Source of the DNA: Teredinibacter sp. KSP-S5-2
Lineage (GTDB): Bacteria > Pseudomonadota > Gammaproteobacteria > Pseudomonadales > Cellvibrionaceae
Assembly: GCF_032773895.1 (NCBI RefSeq)
Contig: NZ_CP120416.1
Location: forward strand, 3,222,001-3,286,000
DNA length: 64,000 bases
Direction: 5' to 3'
Positions within the stretch are counted from its first letter, which is position 1. Every line of letters starts with the position of its first letter. Positions 53,396-62,451 of the stretch are shown in pieces. The translations under genes were made by a program, and so were the position numbers. The notes beneath the pieces were generated by a model. That model was given only the letters and a program-made list of their open reading frames with translations. It ran no database searches and was not told where the DNA came from.

Positions 53396-54784
53396 ATGAA
53401 TCATAGACAACATAAATTAACCCATACCGTTTTTTTTCTTATTGCTTTATTTACTCCCCTATACAGCCATGCTCTATCGACGCTCTCTCCAGAGAATTCA
53501 GGACGACTATTTGCAATAAAAGGTTCCAACACCATAGGAGCAGAACTAGCGCCAAAATGGGTTGTAGAATTTCTCGAAAAGAAAGGCGCAAAATCTATAC
53601 AGATACGTTCACTTTCTAAGGAAAATGAATATCGTGTCACAGGTAAGAACGGCGAAAAAGATATCTACGTGGATATATATGCTCACGGCTCCAGCACGGG
53701 TTTTTCTGCATTAAATGAAAATGAAGCCGATATCGCAATGTCCTCCAGGCCGATTCGCAACAATGAAGTTAAACTTCTTCAATCATACGGCGATATGACT
53801 AATGTATCTGCCGAACACATTGTTGCTATCGATGGACTGGCAGTAATAGTTAACAAGCACAACCCTCTGATAGATTTAACGTTAAAACAAATTTCTGATA
53901 TTTTTTCTGGTGAGGTTACCAACTGGTCACAGATTGGCGGAGCAAATCAAAAAATATCGGTGTACGCTAGAGATAATAACTCTGGAACCTGGGATACATT
54001 TAATACTCTGGTGTTAAAAAACACTAAGCAACTTACTTCACAGGCTACCCGGTTTGAATCTAACGATCATTTGGCTGACAGAGTTGCTCAGGATACATCG
54101 GGGATTGGTTTTGTTGGTCTTGCCTCGACAAGCAGAGTCAAAACGCTGGGAATTTCCGACCAATATACATCGCCACTTCAACCACAACCACTTTATGTTG
54201 CCACTGAAGACTACCCACTATCCCGACGGCTTTTTATGTATACCCCGGAAAAGATACCTCTACCGATTGTGGAAGAGTTTATTCATTACGTAAAAAGCAG
54301 TGAAGGTCAAGCAATCGCCCAACAAATCGGTTTTATTTCTCTCAATCCGATCAGCCAGAGTGCGCCAGAAGATATGGATGGTCCAGACGAATATCTGTCT
54401 CTCGTAAAAAATTCTGAACGGTTATCTATCAACTTCCGTTTCAGGGAAAACAGCGCTCAACTCGATAATAAAGCAAAGCAGGATATTCTCCGTCTGGTAA
54501 GTTTTATTCAACTTCCACAAAACAAAAACAAACGGATTCAGTTAATCGGCTTCGGTGATTTAAAACAAAACAATCAACGGGCAATTGTTCTCTCCAAGTT
54601 ACGAGCCACAACAGTTAAATCGGCTTTGTATGATCATGGTGTGATTACAGATGCGGTCGTCGGTTTCGGTCCTTTTATGCCTGTAGCTTCACATATAGGA
54701 TCGGGAAAGAGTAAAAATCAGCGAGTGGAAGTCTGGTTTTATGACGAAACCCAGCGAGACATCAACAGATTCGCGACCCGATAA
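53396..54784 (+). CDS. PstS-type phosphate-binding domain fused to OmpA-like domain
   Basis: About 462 residues. A signal peptide (F-F-L-I-A-L-F-T-P-L-Y-S-H-A) is followed by a PstS-like ligand-binding domain (about 30-310: I-K-G-S-N-T-I-G, S-S-T-G-F-S-A-L, D-I-A-M-S-S-R-P-I, T-L-K-Q-I-S-D-I-F-S-G-E-V-T-N-W). The C-terminal OmpA-like peptidoglycan-binding domain spans about 340-460: F-R-F-R-E-N-S-A-Q-L, G-F-G-D-L-K-Q-N-N, L-S-K-L-R-A-T-T-V, N-Q-R-V-E-V-W-F. The ATG at 53396 with GAGGTG 5-10 nt upstream is preferred to GTG 53387. It is probably a periplasmic, cell-wall-bound anion sensor or carrier. Confidence 0.85.
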   Translation: MNHRQHKLTHTVFFLIALFTPLYSHALSTLSPENSGRLFAIKGSNTIGAELAPKWVVEFLEKKGAKSIQIRSLSKENEYRVTGKNGEKDIYVDIYAHGSSTGFSALNENEADIAMSSRPIRNNEVKLLQSYGDMTNVSAEHIVAIDGLAVIVNKHNPLIDLTLKQISDIFSGEVTNWSQIGGANQKISVYARDNNSGTWDTFNTLVLKNTKQLTSQATRFESNDHLADRVAQDTSGIGFVGLASTSRVKTLGISDQYTSPLQPQPLYVATEDYPLSRRLFMYTPEKIPLPIVEEFIHYVKSSEGQAIAQQIGFISLNPISQSAPEDMDGPDEYLSLVKNSERLSINFRFRENSAQLDNKAKQDILRLVSFIQLPQNKNKRIQLIGFGDLKQNNQRAIVLSKLRATTVKSALYDHGVITDAVVGFGPFMPVASHIGSGKSKNQRVEVWFYDETQRDINRFATR

Positions 54785-54816
54785 ATCACGACCATAATTA
54801 GAACTCCACTTAGTTT

Positions 54817-55767
54817 TTACTTGAGGTAATAGAAGTAAGGCAAAACTTCAAATTCGAAGTTTTCCATTCTTTTTTGATTTTCTATATGAGTAAAAGAAGG
54901 ATTAGGTAAAAATATTGGATGAATAGGTGACTGAAAATGTGTTTTCAATGTTTCACCAAAATATTGCTTAAACAGTTTCTTCATATCGCCAGAACTCATC
55001 ATTCTGGAAAAGCCTTCAGTCATTCTCCGAGTGAGTTCTGACCTGCTTTTACTCACAGCCAAATACACGTTAAAAGGGTAATAAATGTAGAAATCTGGAG
55101 CTAATACAAAGGTTTCATTTGTCTTGTGAGAAAGAGTCAACGCAGCATCAATCTCCAATACACTTAATGCAATACAGTCAAATCGTCCGCGCTCTAACAT
55201 CGGGAACAGATTATCGTATCGATCAACTTCCACAAGGGGTATTTTGTTGTGAATATAAACTTGATTGTCTGGCCACAATTCACCTTGTCCAATACGCACT
55301 TCTTTTAGATCTTCAATCGTTCGAGCCTGCTTAAACAAATGTATGTCTTCTTGTCGAATGATACAACGACGCAATCCCAGCATACCGAACATATAGGGGT
55401 TAAGGATAAAACTTACTTTATCTGAAATCAGCTTGCCGTTTTCCCAACCAGTAGAAAACTGCATGTTCAGACGTCCATCCATTTCTATCTCTTGACGAGA
55501 GCGCTTACCACTAAAATAGGAATGCTTATGTATGAGTTCATATGGGCCATAGTCGTCAATAGTTTTGTCTAATGCCATTTTGACGGCTTCGAGCTGATAT
55601 TCTCTTAGCCCCAAACTCATGCCATCCGCCCAGTACTTCACAACATGGACATTTAAATAGGATTTTGTATCATTTTCAGGCGCAGAGAAGGAGAGATGCA
55701 CATGAAGTGCAAAGAAGATTCCACAAAAGAAAAATATCCTCTTTACTAATACCTCAGGAACCTTCAC
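54817..55767 (-). CDS. Periplasmic solute-binding-type protein
   Basis: About 316 residues. A signal peptide (I-F-F-F-C-G-I-F-F-A-L-H-V-H-L-S-F-S-A) is followed by a two-lobe periplasmic-binding-protein fold related to the amino acid binding proteins (SBP_bac_3-like): L-G-L-R-E-Y-Q-L-E-A-V near the N-terminus, the Y-D-N-L-F-P-M-L-E-R-G-R-F-D-C-I-A-L-S hinge block and a C-terminal M-K-K-L-F-K-Q-Y-F-G. The D-x-x-V-x-N-x-x-T signature of classical binders is weak. No transport genes are adjacent, so it may be a stand-alone sensor. The start is uncertain: GTG 55767 is chosen, GTG 55791 is possible. Confidence 0.7.
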   Translation of the reverse strand: MKVPEVLVKRIFFFCGIFFALHVHLSFSAPENDTKSYLNVHVVKYWADGMSLGLREYQLEAVKMALDKTIDDYGPYELIHKHSYFSGKRSRQEIEMDGRLNMQFSTGWENGKLISDKVSFILNPYMFGMLGLRRCIIRQEDIHLFKQARTIEDLKEVRIGQGELWPDNQVYIHNKIPLVEVDRYDNLFPMLERGRFDCIALSVLEIDAALTLSHKTNETFVLAPDFYIYYPFNVYLAVSKSRSELTRRMTEGFSRMMSSGDMKKLFKQYFGETLKTHFQSPIHPIFLPNPSFTHIENQKRMENFEFEVLPYFYYLK

Positions 55768-55911
55768 TTTATTCTTTGGACACCTCAACACGAATGGAGT
55801 TATGTATTAAGGTTAGCACCCTTTGACACGAATTTTTAAACACGCTTATAAAGATCCAGTCTAAGCATTAACGCTTTAAACCAAAAAACTATAAGGTAAG
55901 ACGAATACCTA

Positions 55912-57264
55912 CTACACAGTAGCAGGCTTGACCAACGTATGAATTGTTTTATTCACCCAAAAATATGCCCAGGTACCAACGATAATATTTGACAAGGTAA
56001 TCGAGATAAAAACACCATACAAACCCAAAAGCATATTTCCTAACCATGCTAACGGCAATAATAGCAATATCACTCGAGTTGAAGATAATAAAACGCCGGG
56101 GATGGGCAATCCAAGCCCATTAAACGAGGCATTCACCACCATCACAATCCCATACGCTGAATAGCTAATCGGCACGATAAGCAAATAAAAACGAACCACC
56201 TCAATCACTTCTGGGTTCGCACTGAAGATTCTTCCTACATGCGCACCAAACAACGCCAGGATAACCGTGACCGATAGCCCGATTGAGAGGCATACCTTTG
56301 CACAAACTTTCTGCGCTCGGAACAGCCGTTCAAATTCGCTTGCCCCAAGGTTCTGTCCGCAAAAAGGACCAATAACAGCGGAAAGCGCGTAGAAACAAAT
56401 AAGCGATATGGCTTCTACACGAACCGCAGCACCAAAACCGGCGACAGCTTCATTGCCATGAGTCGCCACGATTCCAACAATAACGGCGCTGGATGCAGGA
56501 ATAATAATATTGGTCGCGGTTGCAGGTATTCCAATATGAAGAATTTTTTGCCACGAACGGATTATTCTCGATCCATTAAATGGATTCACAAGTAGCTTAT
56601 ACCGAAACACCAGCCAATACCCAATCAACAATAATCCACACAAGCGGACAACAAGGGAAGCCACCGCAGCCCCCTGGATTTCCATACGGGGAAAAATCCA
56701 CCAACCATATATTAGTATTGGATCTAATATTGCGTTTACCACAGCCATGGCGATCATGGCCACACCCTGTAACTTGGTATTACCCATGGCACGAAACGAC
56801 GACATCACCACCATCGGCACGGCCATTGGCACTGCACCAATAAACCAGGGATACATGTAGGCTTTAACAAGGGGAAGTACATCATCTCCTGCACCGAGCA
56901 TACGAAATACAGGCTCAATGGTGAGCAAACCAATAATCGAAACAACACCAACGATAGTCATACTCAATAGTATGCTGTCCGTAACCAATTCCTTTACCGC
57001 TTGTTCATCTTTTTCGCCAACGGCTCTGGATACAACCGATGATGTTCCTGCACCCAAACCAATAGATATGGAAAAGACAAGCATGATAATTGGAAAGGTA
57101 AAACTCAGCGCGGCCAGAGAATCTTTGCCTAACCCTGAAACAAAATACGTATCGACCAAATTAAACGACATGGTCGCCAAAAGCCCAATCATCATTGGGA
57201 AGCTCATATTTAAGAGCCGCTTAAAAATGGAGCCTTCAGTTAGTGATGTTTGCAGAGATACCAT
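55912..57264 (-). CDS. MATE-family multidrug/antiporter-type exporter
   Basis: About 450 residues with 12 predicted transmembrane helices in two six-helix halves; each half begins with M-S-F-P-M-M-I-G-L-L/H-I-G-I-P-A-T-A-T. Signatures P-A-S-S-A-V-I-V-G-I-V-A-T and A-L-S-F-T-F-P-I-I-M-L match MATE (DinF/NorM-like) exporters that use Na+ or H+ gradients. Substrate not determinable. It ends 9 bases after the rimI stop on the minus strand, likely a common transcript. Confidence 0.92.
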   Translation of the reverse strand: MVSLQTSLTEGSIFKRLLNMSFPMMIGLLATMSFNLVDTYFVSGLGKDSLAALSFTFPIIMLVFSISIGLGAGTSSVVSRAVGEKDEQAVKELVTDSILLSMTIVGVVSIIGLLTIEPVFRMLGAGDDVLPLVKAYMYPWFIGAVPMAVPMVVMSSFRAMGNTKLQGVAMIAMAVVNAILDPILIYGWWIFPRMEIQGAAVASLVVRLCGLLLIGYWLVFRYKLLVNPFNGSRIIRSWQKILHIGIPATATNIIIPASSAVIVGIVATHGNEAVAGFGAAVRVEAISLICFYALSAVIGPFCGQNLGASEFERLFRAQKVCAKVCLSIGLSVTVILALFGAHVGRIFSANPEVIEVVRFYLLIVPISYSAYGIVMVVNASFNGLGLPIPGVLLSSTRVILLLLPLAWLGNMLLGLYGVFISITLSNIIVGTWAYFWVNKTIHTLVKPATV

Positions 57265-57273
57265 ATGCCTTTG

Positions 57274-57774
57274 TTATATCCTCAACGATCTGGCGTAAAT
57301 TAACGCTGTTTCCCTCGATTGTTTTCCATTCAGAGAGCCCGGGTAATAGTTAGGTCGTTCGCCAACGCAATTAAAACCGGTATGCTCATAAACAGAAATC
57401 GCCCTGATATTGTTTTCACGAACCTCTAAAAAAATTTCCCGGGCAAACTCTTGTAAGTAGTCACACATTGCAGATAAAAATTCTCGCGCAATTCCCTGCC
57501 CTTGATAACCGGGAATAACCGCAATATTCAGCAATTCCGCTTCGCCCGCTGCAAGAGAAAAAACTCCGTGCCCTATTAACGCCTGGTCATCGCTATAGAC
57601 ACCAACACACAAATGGCTTGATGTTAGAGAGCTCTCAAAATGACTTTTTTTCCAAGGGAAAGGATTGGCAAGGCATTCGTTGTGATAAACCTTAGACAGA
57701 TCTTCCTCAACGAGATTTTTAACTGCGCAGAGTTTGCCATTTGCCAGGTGAAAGGTAAGAAAAACAGAATTCAT
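57274..57774 (-). CDS. rimI: Ribosomal protein S18 alanine N-acetyltransferase
   Basis: About 166 residues, GNAT fold. The acetyl-CoA loop V-I-P-G-Y-Q-G-Q-G-I-A-R-E-F-L is at about 88-102, with the E-V-R-E-N-N-I-R-A-I-S-V-Y-E-H-T-G-F strand/helix that follows. This V-R-x-x-N-x-x-A-x-x-x-Y-x-x-x-G-F motif and the N-terminal P-F-P-W segment fit RimI. It acetylates the N-terminal alanine of ribosomal protein S18. A holD-like gene lies directly upstream, as in Escherichia coli, supporting the call. Confidence 0.88.
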   Translation of the reverse strand: MNSVFLTFHLANGKLCAVKNLVEEDLSKVYHNECLANPFPWKKSHFESSLTSSHLCVGVYSDDQALIGHGVFSLAAGEAELLNIAVIPGYQGQGIAREFLSAMCDYLQEFAREIFLEVRENNIRAISVYEHTGFNCVGERPNYYPGSLNGKQSRETALIYARSLRI

Positions 57775-57824
57775 ATGCTAATGATATTCTCGCTTGTATG
57801 GAGGGAATATGACGGGACAGAAAA

Positions 57825-58601
57825 TTAAACTTTTAAACAACTGTGTAACAGCTGCCACACAGATTTTTTTTGCACAGGATTTCGAAGTAAATCAGCCAAA
57901 CTTGGTAAGACATATGCCGGTATTGGTTGCCCTTCCAAAGACACTTGAGTAAATTTTTGCTCATCAAACTTTTTCCCGGATGAATCCAATGCACGAAAAG
58001 CTTCTTCACCAAAAAGAAATAGTTTTTCTACGGGCTTTGTTTCTAAACGACTATCAATAAACGCACTGACCATTTGGCGAGCATCTTCCCAAGACTGGTC
58101 TTGCGGTCGACTATTCACTATCGGCCACGTCAACATCTCTGCGCGAGGTAACCTGACAGGTAAAAGATTCAGTTGGATGAGAATATTGGTAATCAACCTT
58201 TCTGTCGGTAGGGCTTCACCTGGTTGGCATGAGTCCAAAACAAATACGTTTTCCAAGTGCCAGATATTCAAAGTAAAAACGGCTTTTTCAACCGGTGTAT
58301 CAGACACAACCGCTTTGACATTATCAATAAGCTTTTGTATTGATTGAACAGGCTCGACGGGCTTTTTGCTTTCAGGTTCATCCAGATTAATTTTAACGAA
58401 CTGCTCAACAACGCTGGATTCACTTTGATCGAAGGCAGATGGCTGCGCTATGGGCTCTTCGATCCGAGCTTGTTCGAATGCCGGCTCGGCAGGTAACGCG
58501 CATTGTTGGACAGGCAGCGAATTCGGCAGGATATAACGAGGCACGAACATATCAATGCCCATCGCCTCCATATATTGCATTCGCTGCCGCTCGTTCATAT
58601 T
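57825..58601 (-). CDS. holD: DNA polymerase III psi-like protein (HolD-like)
   Basis: About 258 residues, longer than the usual 137 because of a low-complexity middle section. The N-terminus R-Q-R-M-Q-Y-M-E-A-M-G-I-D-M-F-V-P-R resembles the psi peptide that binds chi/SSB. The C-terminal half has the L-F-L-F-G-E-E-A-F-R-A-L core and ends L-P-S-L-A-D-L-L-R-N-P-V-Q-K-K-S-V-W-Q-L-L, as in HolD. The gene pair holD-rimI is as in enterobacteria. ATG 58601 is preferred to 58625. The long linker makes it atypical, so the call is moderate. Confidence 0.65.
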   Translation of the reverse strand, partial: NMNERQRMQYMEAMGIDMFVPRYILPNSLPVQQCALPAEPAFEQARIEEPIAQPSAFDQSESSVVEQFVKINLDEPESKKPVEPVQSIQKLIDNVKAVVSDTPVEKAVFTLNIWHLENVFVLDSCQPGEALPTERLITNILIQLNLLPVRLPRAEMLTWPIVNSRPQDQSWEDARQMVSAFIDSRLETKPVEKLFLFGEEAFRALDSSGKKFDEQKFTQVSLEGQPIPAYVLPSLADLLRNPVQKKSVWQLLHSCLKV

Positions 58602-58644
58602 ACATTCCGCTGCCAAAGCACGCATTCTAGCTCAGTTGACAGCA

Positions 58645-60189
58645 CTAAACACCATCCCGTTGAGGATGAGAGCGCCCAGGAGAAGAAAGCAAATTTAACG
58701 CATGGAGGTAGGCTTTCACCGATGCAACCACAATATCAGTATCGGCACCAACCCCATTAACGATAATGCCGTTGCGTTCAAGCCGAACCGTCACCTCTCC
58801 CTGAGAATCAGTCCCTTGAGTAATCGCATTTACAGAATACAGCAGAAGATCTGAGTTGCTCTTAACCACGCTCTCAATCGCTTTATAGGCCGCGTCAACC
58901 GGCCCACTGCCCTCCGCATGCGCTTCCATATCCTGGCCTTCAACTTGTAGGGAGATTCTGGACTTGGATTTTTCCCCGGAACGGGACTGGCTTTCTACAT
59001 CAATCAGAATATAGGTTTCTTCAGTACTTTCACTTGAGGCGGATGTCAGAAGAGACTGAAGGTCTTCATCAAAAATTTCGTGTTTTTTATCGGCTAGTTC
59101 TTTAAAGCGGGAAAACGCCTGATTCAGCGCATCCTGAGATTCAAACGTAATACCCAGCGCTTCGAAGCGAGCTTTAACCGCAGCGCGACCAGAGTGCTTG
59201 CCCAAAACAATTTTATTAGTGTTCCACCCTACATCTTCAGCACGCATGATCTCGTAGGTTTCGCGGTGTTTAAGCACGCCATCCTGGTGAATACCCGATT
59301 CATGAGCAAACGCATTAGCACCGACAATGGCTTTATTTGGCTGCACAGGGAAACCGGTTATCGACGATACCAAGCGCGATGTGGGCACTATATGCTCGGA
59401 AACAATGCCGGTTTCCACCGGGAATAAATCCTTACGAGTCCTCACCGCCATTACGATTTCTTCCAGGGCGGCATTACCAGCACGCTCACCAAGGCCATTA
59501 ATAGTACATTCAATCTGCCGAACACCGTTCATCACCGCAGAAAGAGAGTTAGCAACAGCCAACCCCAGGTCGTTGTGACAGTGCGTTGAAAAAATAGCTT
59601 TATCGGAGTTGGGCACGGCCTCAATCAAGCGCTTAAACATTGCACCATACTCACCCGGCTCACCATAACCAACCGTATCAGGAACGTTAATAGTCGATGC
59701 ACCAGCAGCAATTGCTGCTTCGGTAATACGGCACATAAACTCAAACTCTGAACGACTACCATCTTCCAGAGAAAATTCGACATCATCGGTAAAACCTCGC
59801 GCCCGCTTCACCGCACGGATAGCTTGTTCAAGTACCTGCTCGGGCTCCATTTTGAGCTTGTACTTCATGTGAATCGGAGAAGTGGCAATGAATGTATGAA
59901 TACGAGACGAGTTAGCCCCCTTCAATGCCTCTCCAGCACGGTCAATATCGGTATCGACTGCGCGCGCCAAACTACATACGGTTGAATCCTTAATCGTGTT
60001 GGCCACAGCCTGAACCGCATCAAAATCACCAGGGCTCGCGATGGCGAAACCGGCTTCAATCACATCCACCCGCATTTTTTCCAACATTTTGGCAATGCGT
60101 ACTTTCTCTTCTTTGGTCATGGACGCGCCAGGGCTCTGCTCTCCATCCCTCAGGGTCGTATCAAAAATGACTAGTTTTTCTTTGCTCAT
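58645..60189 (-). CDS. leuA: 2-isopropylmalate synthase
   Basis: About 514 residues. It condenses acetyl-CoA with 2-oxoisovalerate, the first committed step of leucine synthesis. The catalytic TIM-barrel has [12 protein letters not shown] (about 10-21) and the metal-binding [14 protein letters not shown] (about 206-219). The C-terminal regulatory LeuA_dimer domain covers the last 120 residues, so feedback inhibition by leucine is expected. ATG 60189 is chosen over 60201, giving the standard start M-S-K-E-K. It is transcribed toward holD with a 43-base gap. Confidence 0.96.
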   Translation of the reverse strand: MSKEKLVIFDTTLRDGEQSPGASMTKEEKVRIAKMLEKMRVDVIEAGFAIASPGDFDAVQAVANTIKDSTVCSLARAVDTDIDRAGEALKGANSSRIHTFIATSPIHMKYKLKMEPEQVLEQAIRAVKRARGFTDDVEFSLEDGSRSEFEFMCRITEAAIAAGASTINVPDTVGYGEPGEYGAMFKRLIEAVPNSDKAIFSTHCHNDLGLAVANSLSAVMNGVRQIECTINGLGERAGNAALEEIVMAVRTRKDLFPVETGIVSEHIVPTSRLVSSITGFPVQPNKAIVGANAFAHESGIHQDGVLKHRETYEIMRAEDVGWNTNKIVLGKHSGRAAVKARFEALGITFESQDALNQAFSRFKELADKKHEIFDEDLQSLLTSASSESTEETYILIDVESQSRSGEKSKSRISLQVEGQDMEAHAEGSGPVDAAYKAIESVVKSNSDLLLYSVNAITQGTDSQGEVTVRLERNGIIVNGVGADTDIVVASVKAYLHALNLLSSPGRSHPQRDGV

Positions 60190-60260
60190 CGCTAACTCCA
60201 TAACTGAGGCCTTCCTCAGCGGAACTGAATTCTATTGTTTATATGTGTATGGGGAGGAAA

Positions 60261-60296
60261 TTGTTATATGCCGCCTTGCGGCAACAAGCATAACAA
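60261..60296 (-). promoter_or_regulatory. Inverted repeat in the leuA leader
   Basis: A two-part hairpin lies about 72-107 bases upstream of leuA: outer arms TTGTTAT (60261-60267) and ATAACAA (60290-60296), inner arms GCCGC (60270-60274) and GCGGC (60278-60282). No T-run follows on the minus strand, so it is not an intrinsic terminator. It could be a leader RNA structure or operator. A short frame through it (starting M-L-S-P-S-V-V-M-L) has few leucine codons, so a classic leucine attenuator is not supported. Confidence 0.35.
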
Positions 60297-60649
60297 CAGA
60301 GGGGAGAGCATACTCAAAAGGTTAAGCTTGTTATCTGACTCAAGATAGTGGTGTGACCCGACGATCGTATTCACGGTTGGTCCAATTTGATGTAGTTAAA
60401 TAATTGCCGATTTTTGTTATTTTAAAAGGTTCACCAGAACCAATCAATGCTCATCCTAAAAACCTTACATTATTAGGATAAAATAACAAATTTAATAGCA
60501 AAAACCCGGTTTTTGGAAAAGATCTGTATCAAATAGAGCACAAATAAAAAACAAACATCCTAATCATATTTAATCCAGGCAAGTTCTTTTTGACCGCAAA
60601 CTCATATAGTCTTAAGAACCTAAAATTTACCAAGCGGAGCAGGCTTACA
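60297..60649. other. Intergenic region between leuA and ybjQ-type gene
   Basis: About 350 bases, AT-rich, including poly-A/T stretches near 60470-60560. It should contain the leuA promoter on the minus strand and a promoter for the rightward YbjQ operon. TTGACC at 60590-60595 and TATAGT at 60605-60610 are only 9 bases apart, so they do not form one sigma-70 promoter. No gene is seen. Confidence 0.45.
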
Positions 60650-60967
60650 ATGATCGTAACCAACATAGAAATTATCCCCGGCAAACGTATTGCAAAACAC
60701 CTTGGCATGGTTCAAGGCAACACGGTTCGAGCCAAGCATGCCGGACGAGATCTTATGGCTGGACTAAAAAACATTTTTGGTGGAGAACTTAAAGGTTATA
60801 CCGAGCTACTGACAGAGGCTCGGCAAGAAGCAACAGAGAGGATGATTGAGCAGGCCCAAGCCATTGGCGCTAACGCCGTATTAAATGTGCGCTATTCAAC
60901 CTCCTCCGTCACCGCAGGCGCCGCCGAGTTATTTGCCTATGGCACAGCGGTAATCCTGGAAGAGTAA
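60650..60967 (+). CDS. YbjQ/DUF74-family protein
   Basis: About 105 residues, cytosolic. Family motifs: G-K-R-I-A-K-H-L-G-M-V-Q-G-N-T-V-R, G-R-D-L-M-A-G-L-K-N-I-F-G-G-E-L-K-G-Y-T-E-L-L, Q-A-Q-A-I-G-A-N-A-V-L-N-V-R-Y-S-T-S and C-terminal A-Y-G-T-A-V. The family forms pentameric rings; its role is not established. ATG 60650 with GGAG 10-13 nt upstream is used instead of the longer frame from 60590, matching family length. It is the first of a rightward three-gene run with the next YbjQ-like gene and an M48 protease. Confidence 0.92.
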   Translation: MIVTNIEIIPGKRIAKHLGMVQGNTVRAKHAGRDLMAGLKNIFGGELKGYTELLTEARQEATERMIEQAQAIGANAVLNVRYSTSSVTAGAAELFAYGTAVILEE

Positions 60968-61009
60968 AAAACCCGGTTTCATCAGAATTCATACGCACAC
61001 AGGTGTTTT

Positions 61010-61465
61010 ATGTACGATTTAATTATATTTCTGGTGTTGCTGAGCCTGGGCTACTTTGTCGGACAGGCATTGGAAAAAAGCCATTTCCGCTCAATAATCA
61101 AACGTGAAAAAGAGCTTCGACACCTTCTCACCTTCAGTAACAGATACCCTCCATCAGTGACGGAGGAACAGAACGCCCAACTTGTCACCGGGTCAGTGGT
61201 AATTTCCATCGATTACTTTAAACAGATTGTTGCAGGGCTACGAGCATTAATAGGCGGAAGAATAACCTCTTACGAATCATTGCTCGAACGCGCACGCAGA
61301 GAAGCACTATTACGCATGAAGGAGGAAGCTTCTGCTATGGGGGCCAATATCATTGTCAACGTCAAGCTGGAAACTGCTTCAATCACCAAAGGCCAGCGCC
61401 AACAGGTAGGTTGTGTTGAAGTATTAGCCTATGGTACAGCCCTGCACGATAAGCAATTTGACTGA
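61010..61465 (+). CDS. Membrane-anchored YbjQ-like protein
   Basis: About 151 residues. An N-terminal transmembrane helix (L-I-I-F-L-V-L-L-S-L-G-Y-F-V-G) is followed by a short linker and a DUF74/YbjQ domain (about 60-148: G-L-R-A-L-I-G-G-R-I-T-S-Y-E-S-L-L-E-R-A-R-R-E-A-L, A-M-G-A-N-I-I-V-N-V-K). It is paralogous to the preceding gene but tethered to the inner membrane. It is 8 bases from the M48 protease gene, so a functional link at the membrane is suggested but not demonstrated. Confidence 0.85.
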   Translation: MYDLIIFLVLLSLGYFVGQALEKSHFRSIIKREKELRHLLTFSNRYPPSVTEEQNAQLVTGSVVISIDYFKQIVAGLRALIGGRITSYESLLERARREALLRMKEEASAMGANIIVNVKLETASITKGQRQQVGCVEVLAYGTALHDKQFD

Positions 61466-61473
61466 GGAACGTA

Positions 61474-62358
61474 ATGCGATATTCCAACCCAGAGATACCT
61501 GAAGGAATCAATGTCACGCAGGTTCACCCACTGAAAGAGTTTTTTACTCTTATTGCCGGAGTAGCGGGATTAGTCATTGTTGCCGTCTTTCTACTCGCGG
61601 TCACAGTGCAGTATCTGGTGACGTTGATTCCTTTTGAGAAAGAGTCCCAATGGCTCGGTCGAATGGGGGAAAGTTTCACTGCGAGCATGCAATCAGAGGA
61701 AATATCGGATAACCATCAACAAATAGAAGGCTATCTACAGCAGCTGGCTGACTCTTTGAGCGAGCATCAAGCGTTGCCGGAAGGAATGACGATTACAGTG
61801 CATTACTCAGAAGGCGATACAGTGAACGCTTTTGCCACACTGGGCGGTAACATTGTCATCTTCAAAGGCCTGCTAGAAACCCTTCCCCATGAAAATGCAC
61901 TGGCAATGGTGATGGCCCATGAGATTGCTCATATCAAGCATCGCCACCCTATCGTCGCCCTTGGCCGTGGCGTTGCAGTAGGGCTGGTTTTGGTTAGTTT
62001 ATCCGGTGTGGGCGATGGTGTCGCCGTCCAGCAACTGCTAGGCAACCTCAGTATGTTGACGACCTTAACCTTCAGTCGCTCCCAAGAAGAACTATCAGAC
62101 CATGATGCACTGGGCGTTTTGTCAGCCGAATACGGCCATATTGGGGGTGCAGAAGCGCTTTTTGAAGTATTACAAAAGGAATATGACGGGAAAGAACCGC
62201 CCCAGATATTAAGCACTCACCCACACACGGAGAAACGAATTGAACGCATTAAGGAAATGCAAACAGCAATGGACACCGACACGGAATTCAAACCACTGCC
62301 AGATTTTATTCTTGAACTAAAGAAAGCGAACAAAAAAGACAGTCCGGATAACACGTAA
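61474..62358 (+). CDS. M48-family zinc metallopeptidase
   Basis: About 294 residues. One N-terminal transmembrane helix (about 24-50) anchors the protein. The catalytic zinc motif H-E-I-A-H is at 149-153, inside V-M-A-H-E-I-A-H-I-K-H-R-H-P, and the third ligand region is E-E-L-S-D-H-D-A-L-G with Glu206. The C-terminal half has the S-T-H-P-H-T-E-K-R-I-E-R-I motif typical of M48C proteases such as BepA/YfgC. It is probably an envelope quality-control protease. It is co-directional with the two YbjQ genes. Confidence 0.9.
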   Translation: MRYSNPEIPEGINVTQVHPLKEFFTLIAGVAGLVIVAVFLLAVTVQYLVTLIPFEKESQWLGRMGESFTASMQSEEISDNHQQIEGYLQQLADSLSEHQALPEGMTITVHYSEGDTVNAFATLGGNIVIFKGLLETLPHENALAMVMAHEIAHIKHRHPIVALGRGVAVGLVLVSLSGVGDGVAVQQLLGNLSMLTTLTFSRSQEELSDHDALGVLSAEYGHIGGAEALFEVLQKEYDGKEPPQILSTHPHTEKRIERIKEMQTAMDTDTEFKPLPDFILELKKANKKDSPDNT

Positions 62359-62366
62359 TAGCAACG

Positions 62367-62399
62367 AATAGAGCAGCCACTAATTGCGGATGCTCTATT
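62367..62399. terminator. Hairpin between M48 protease and nadA
   Basis: AATAGAGCA (62367-62375) pairs with TGCTCTATT (62391-62399) across a 15-base loop, in the 93-base gap between convergent genes. It has no clear T-run on either side, so it is a weak candidate for a bidirectional terminator. Confidence 0.45.
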
Positions 62400-62451
62400 A
62401 CTTATGAATCGGCGCGAAAGATAAGGGCTTCAGACAGTTTAAAAGCTGGCT

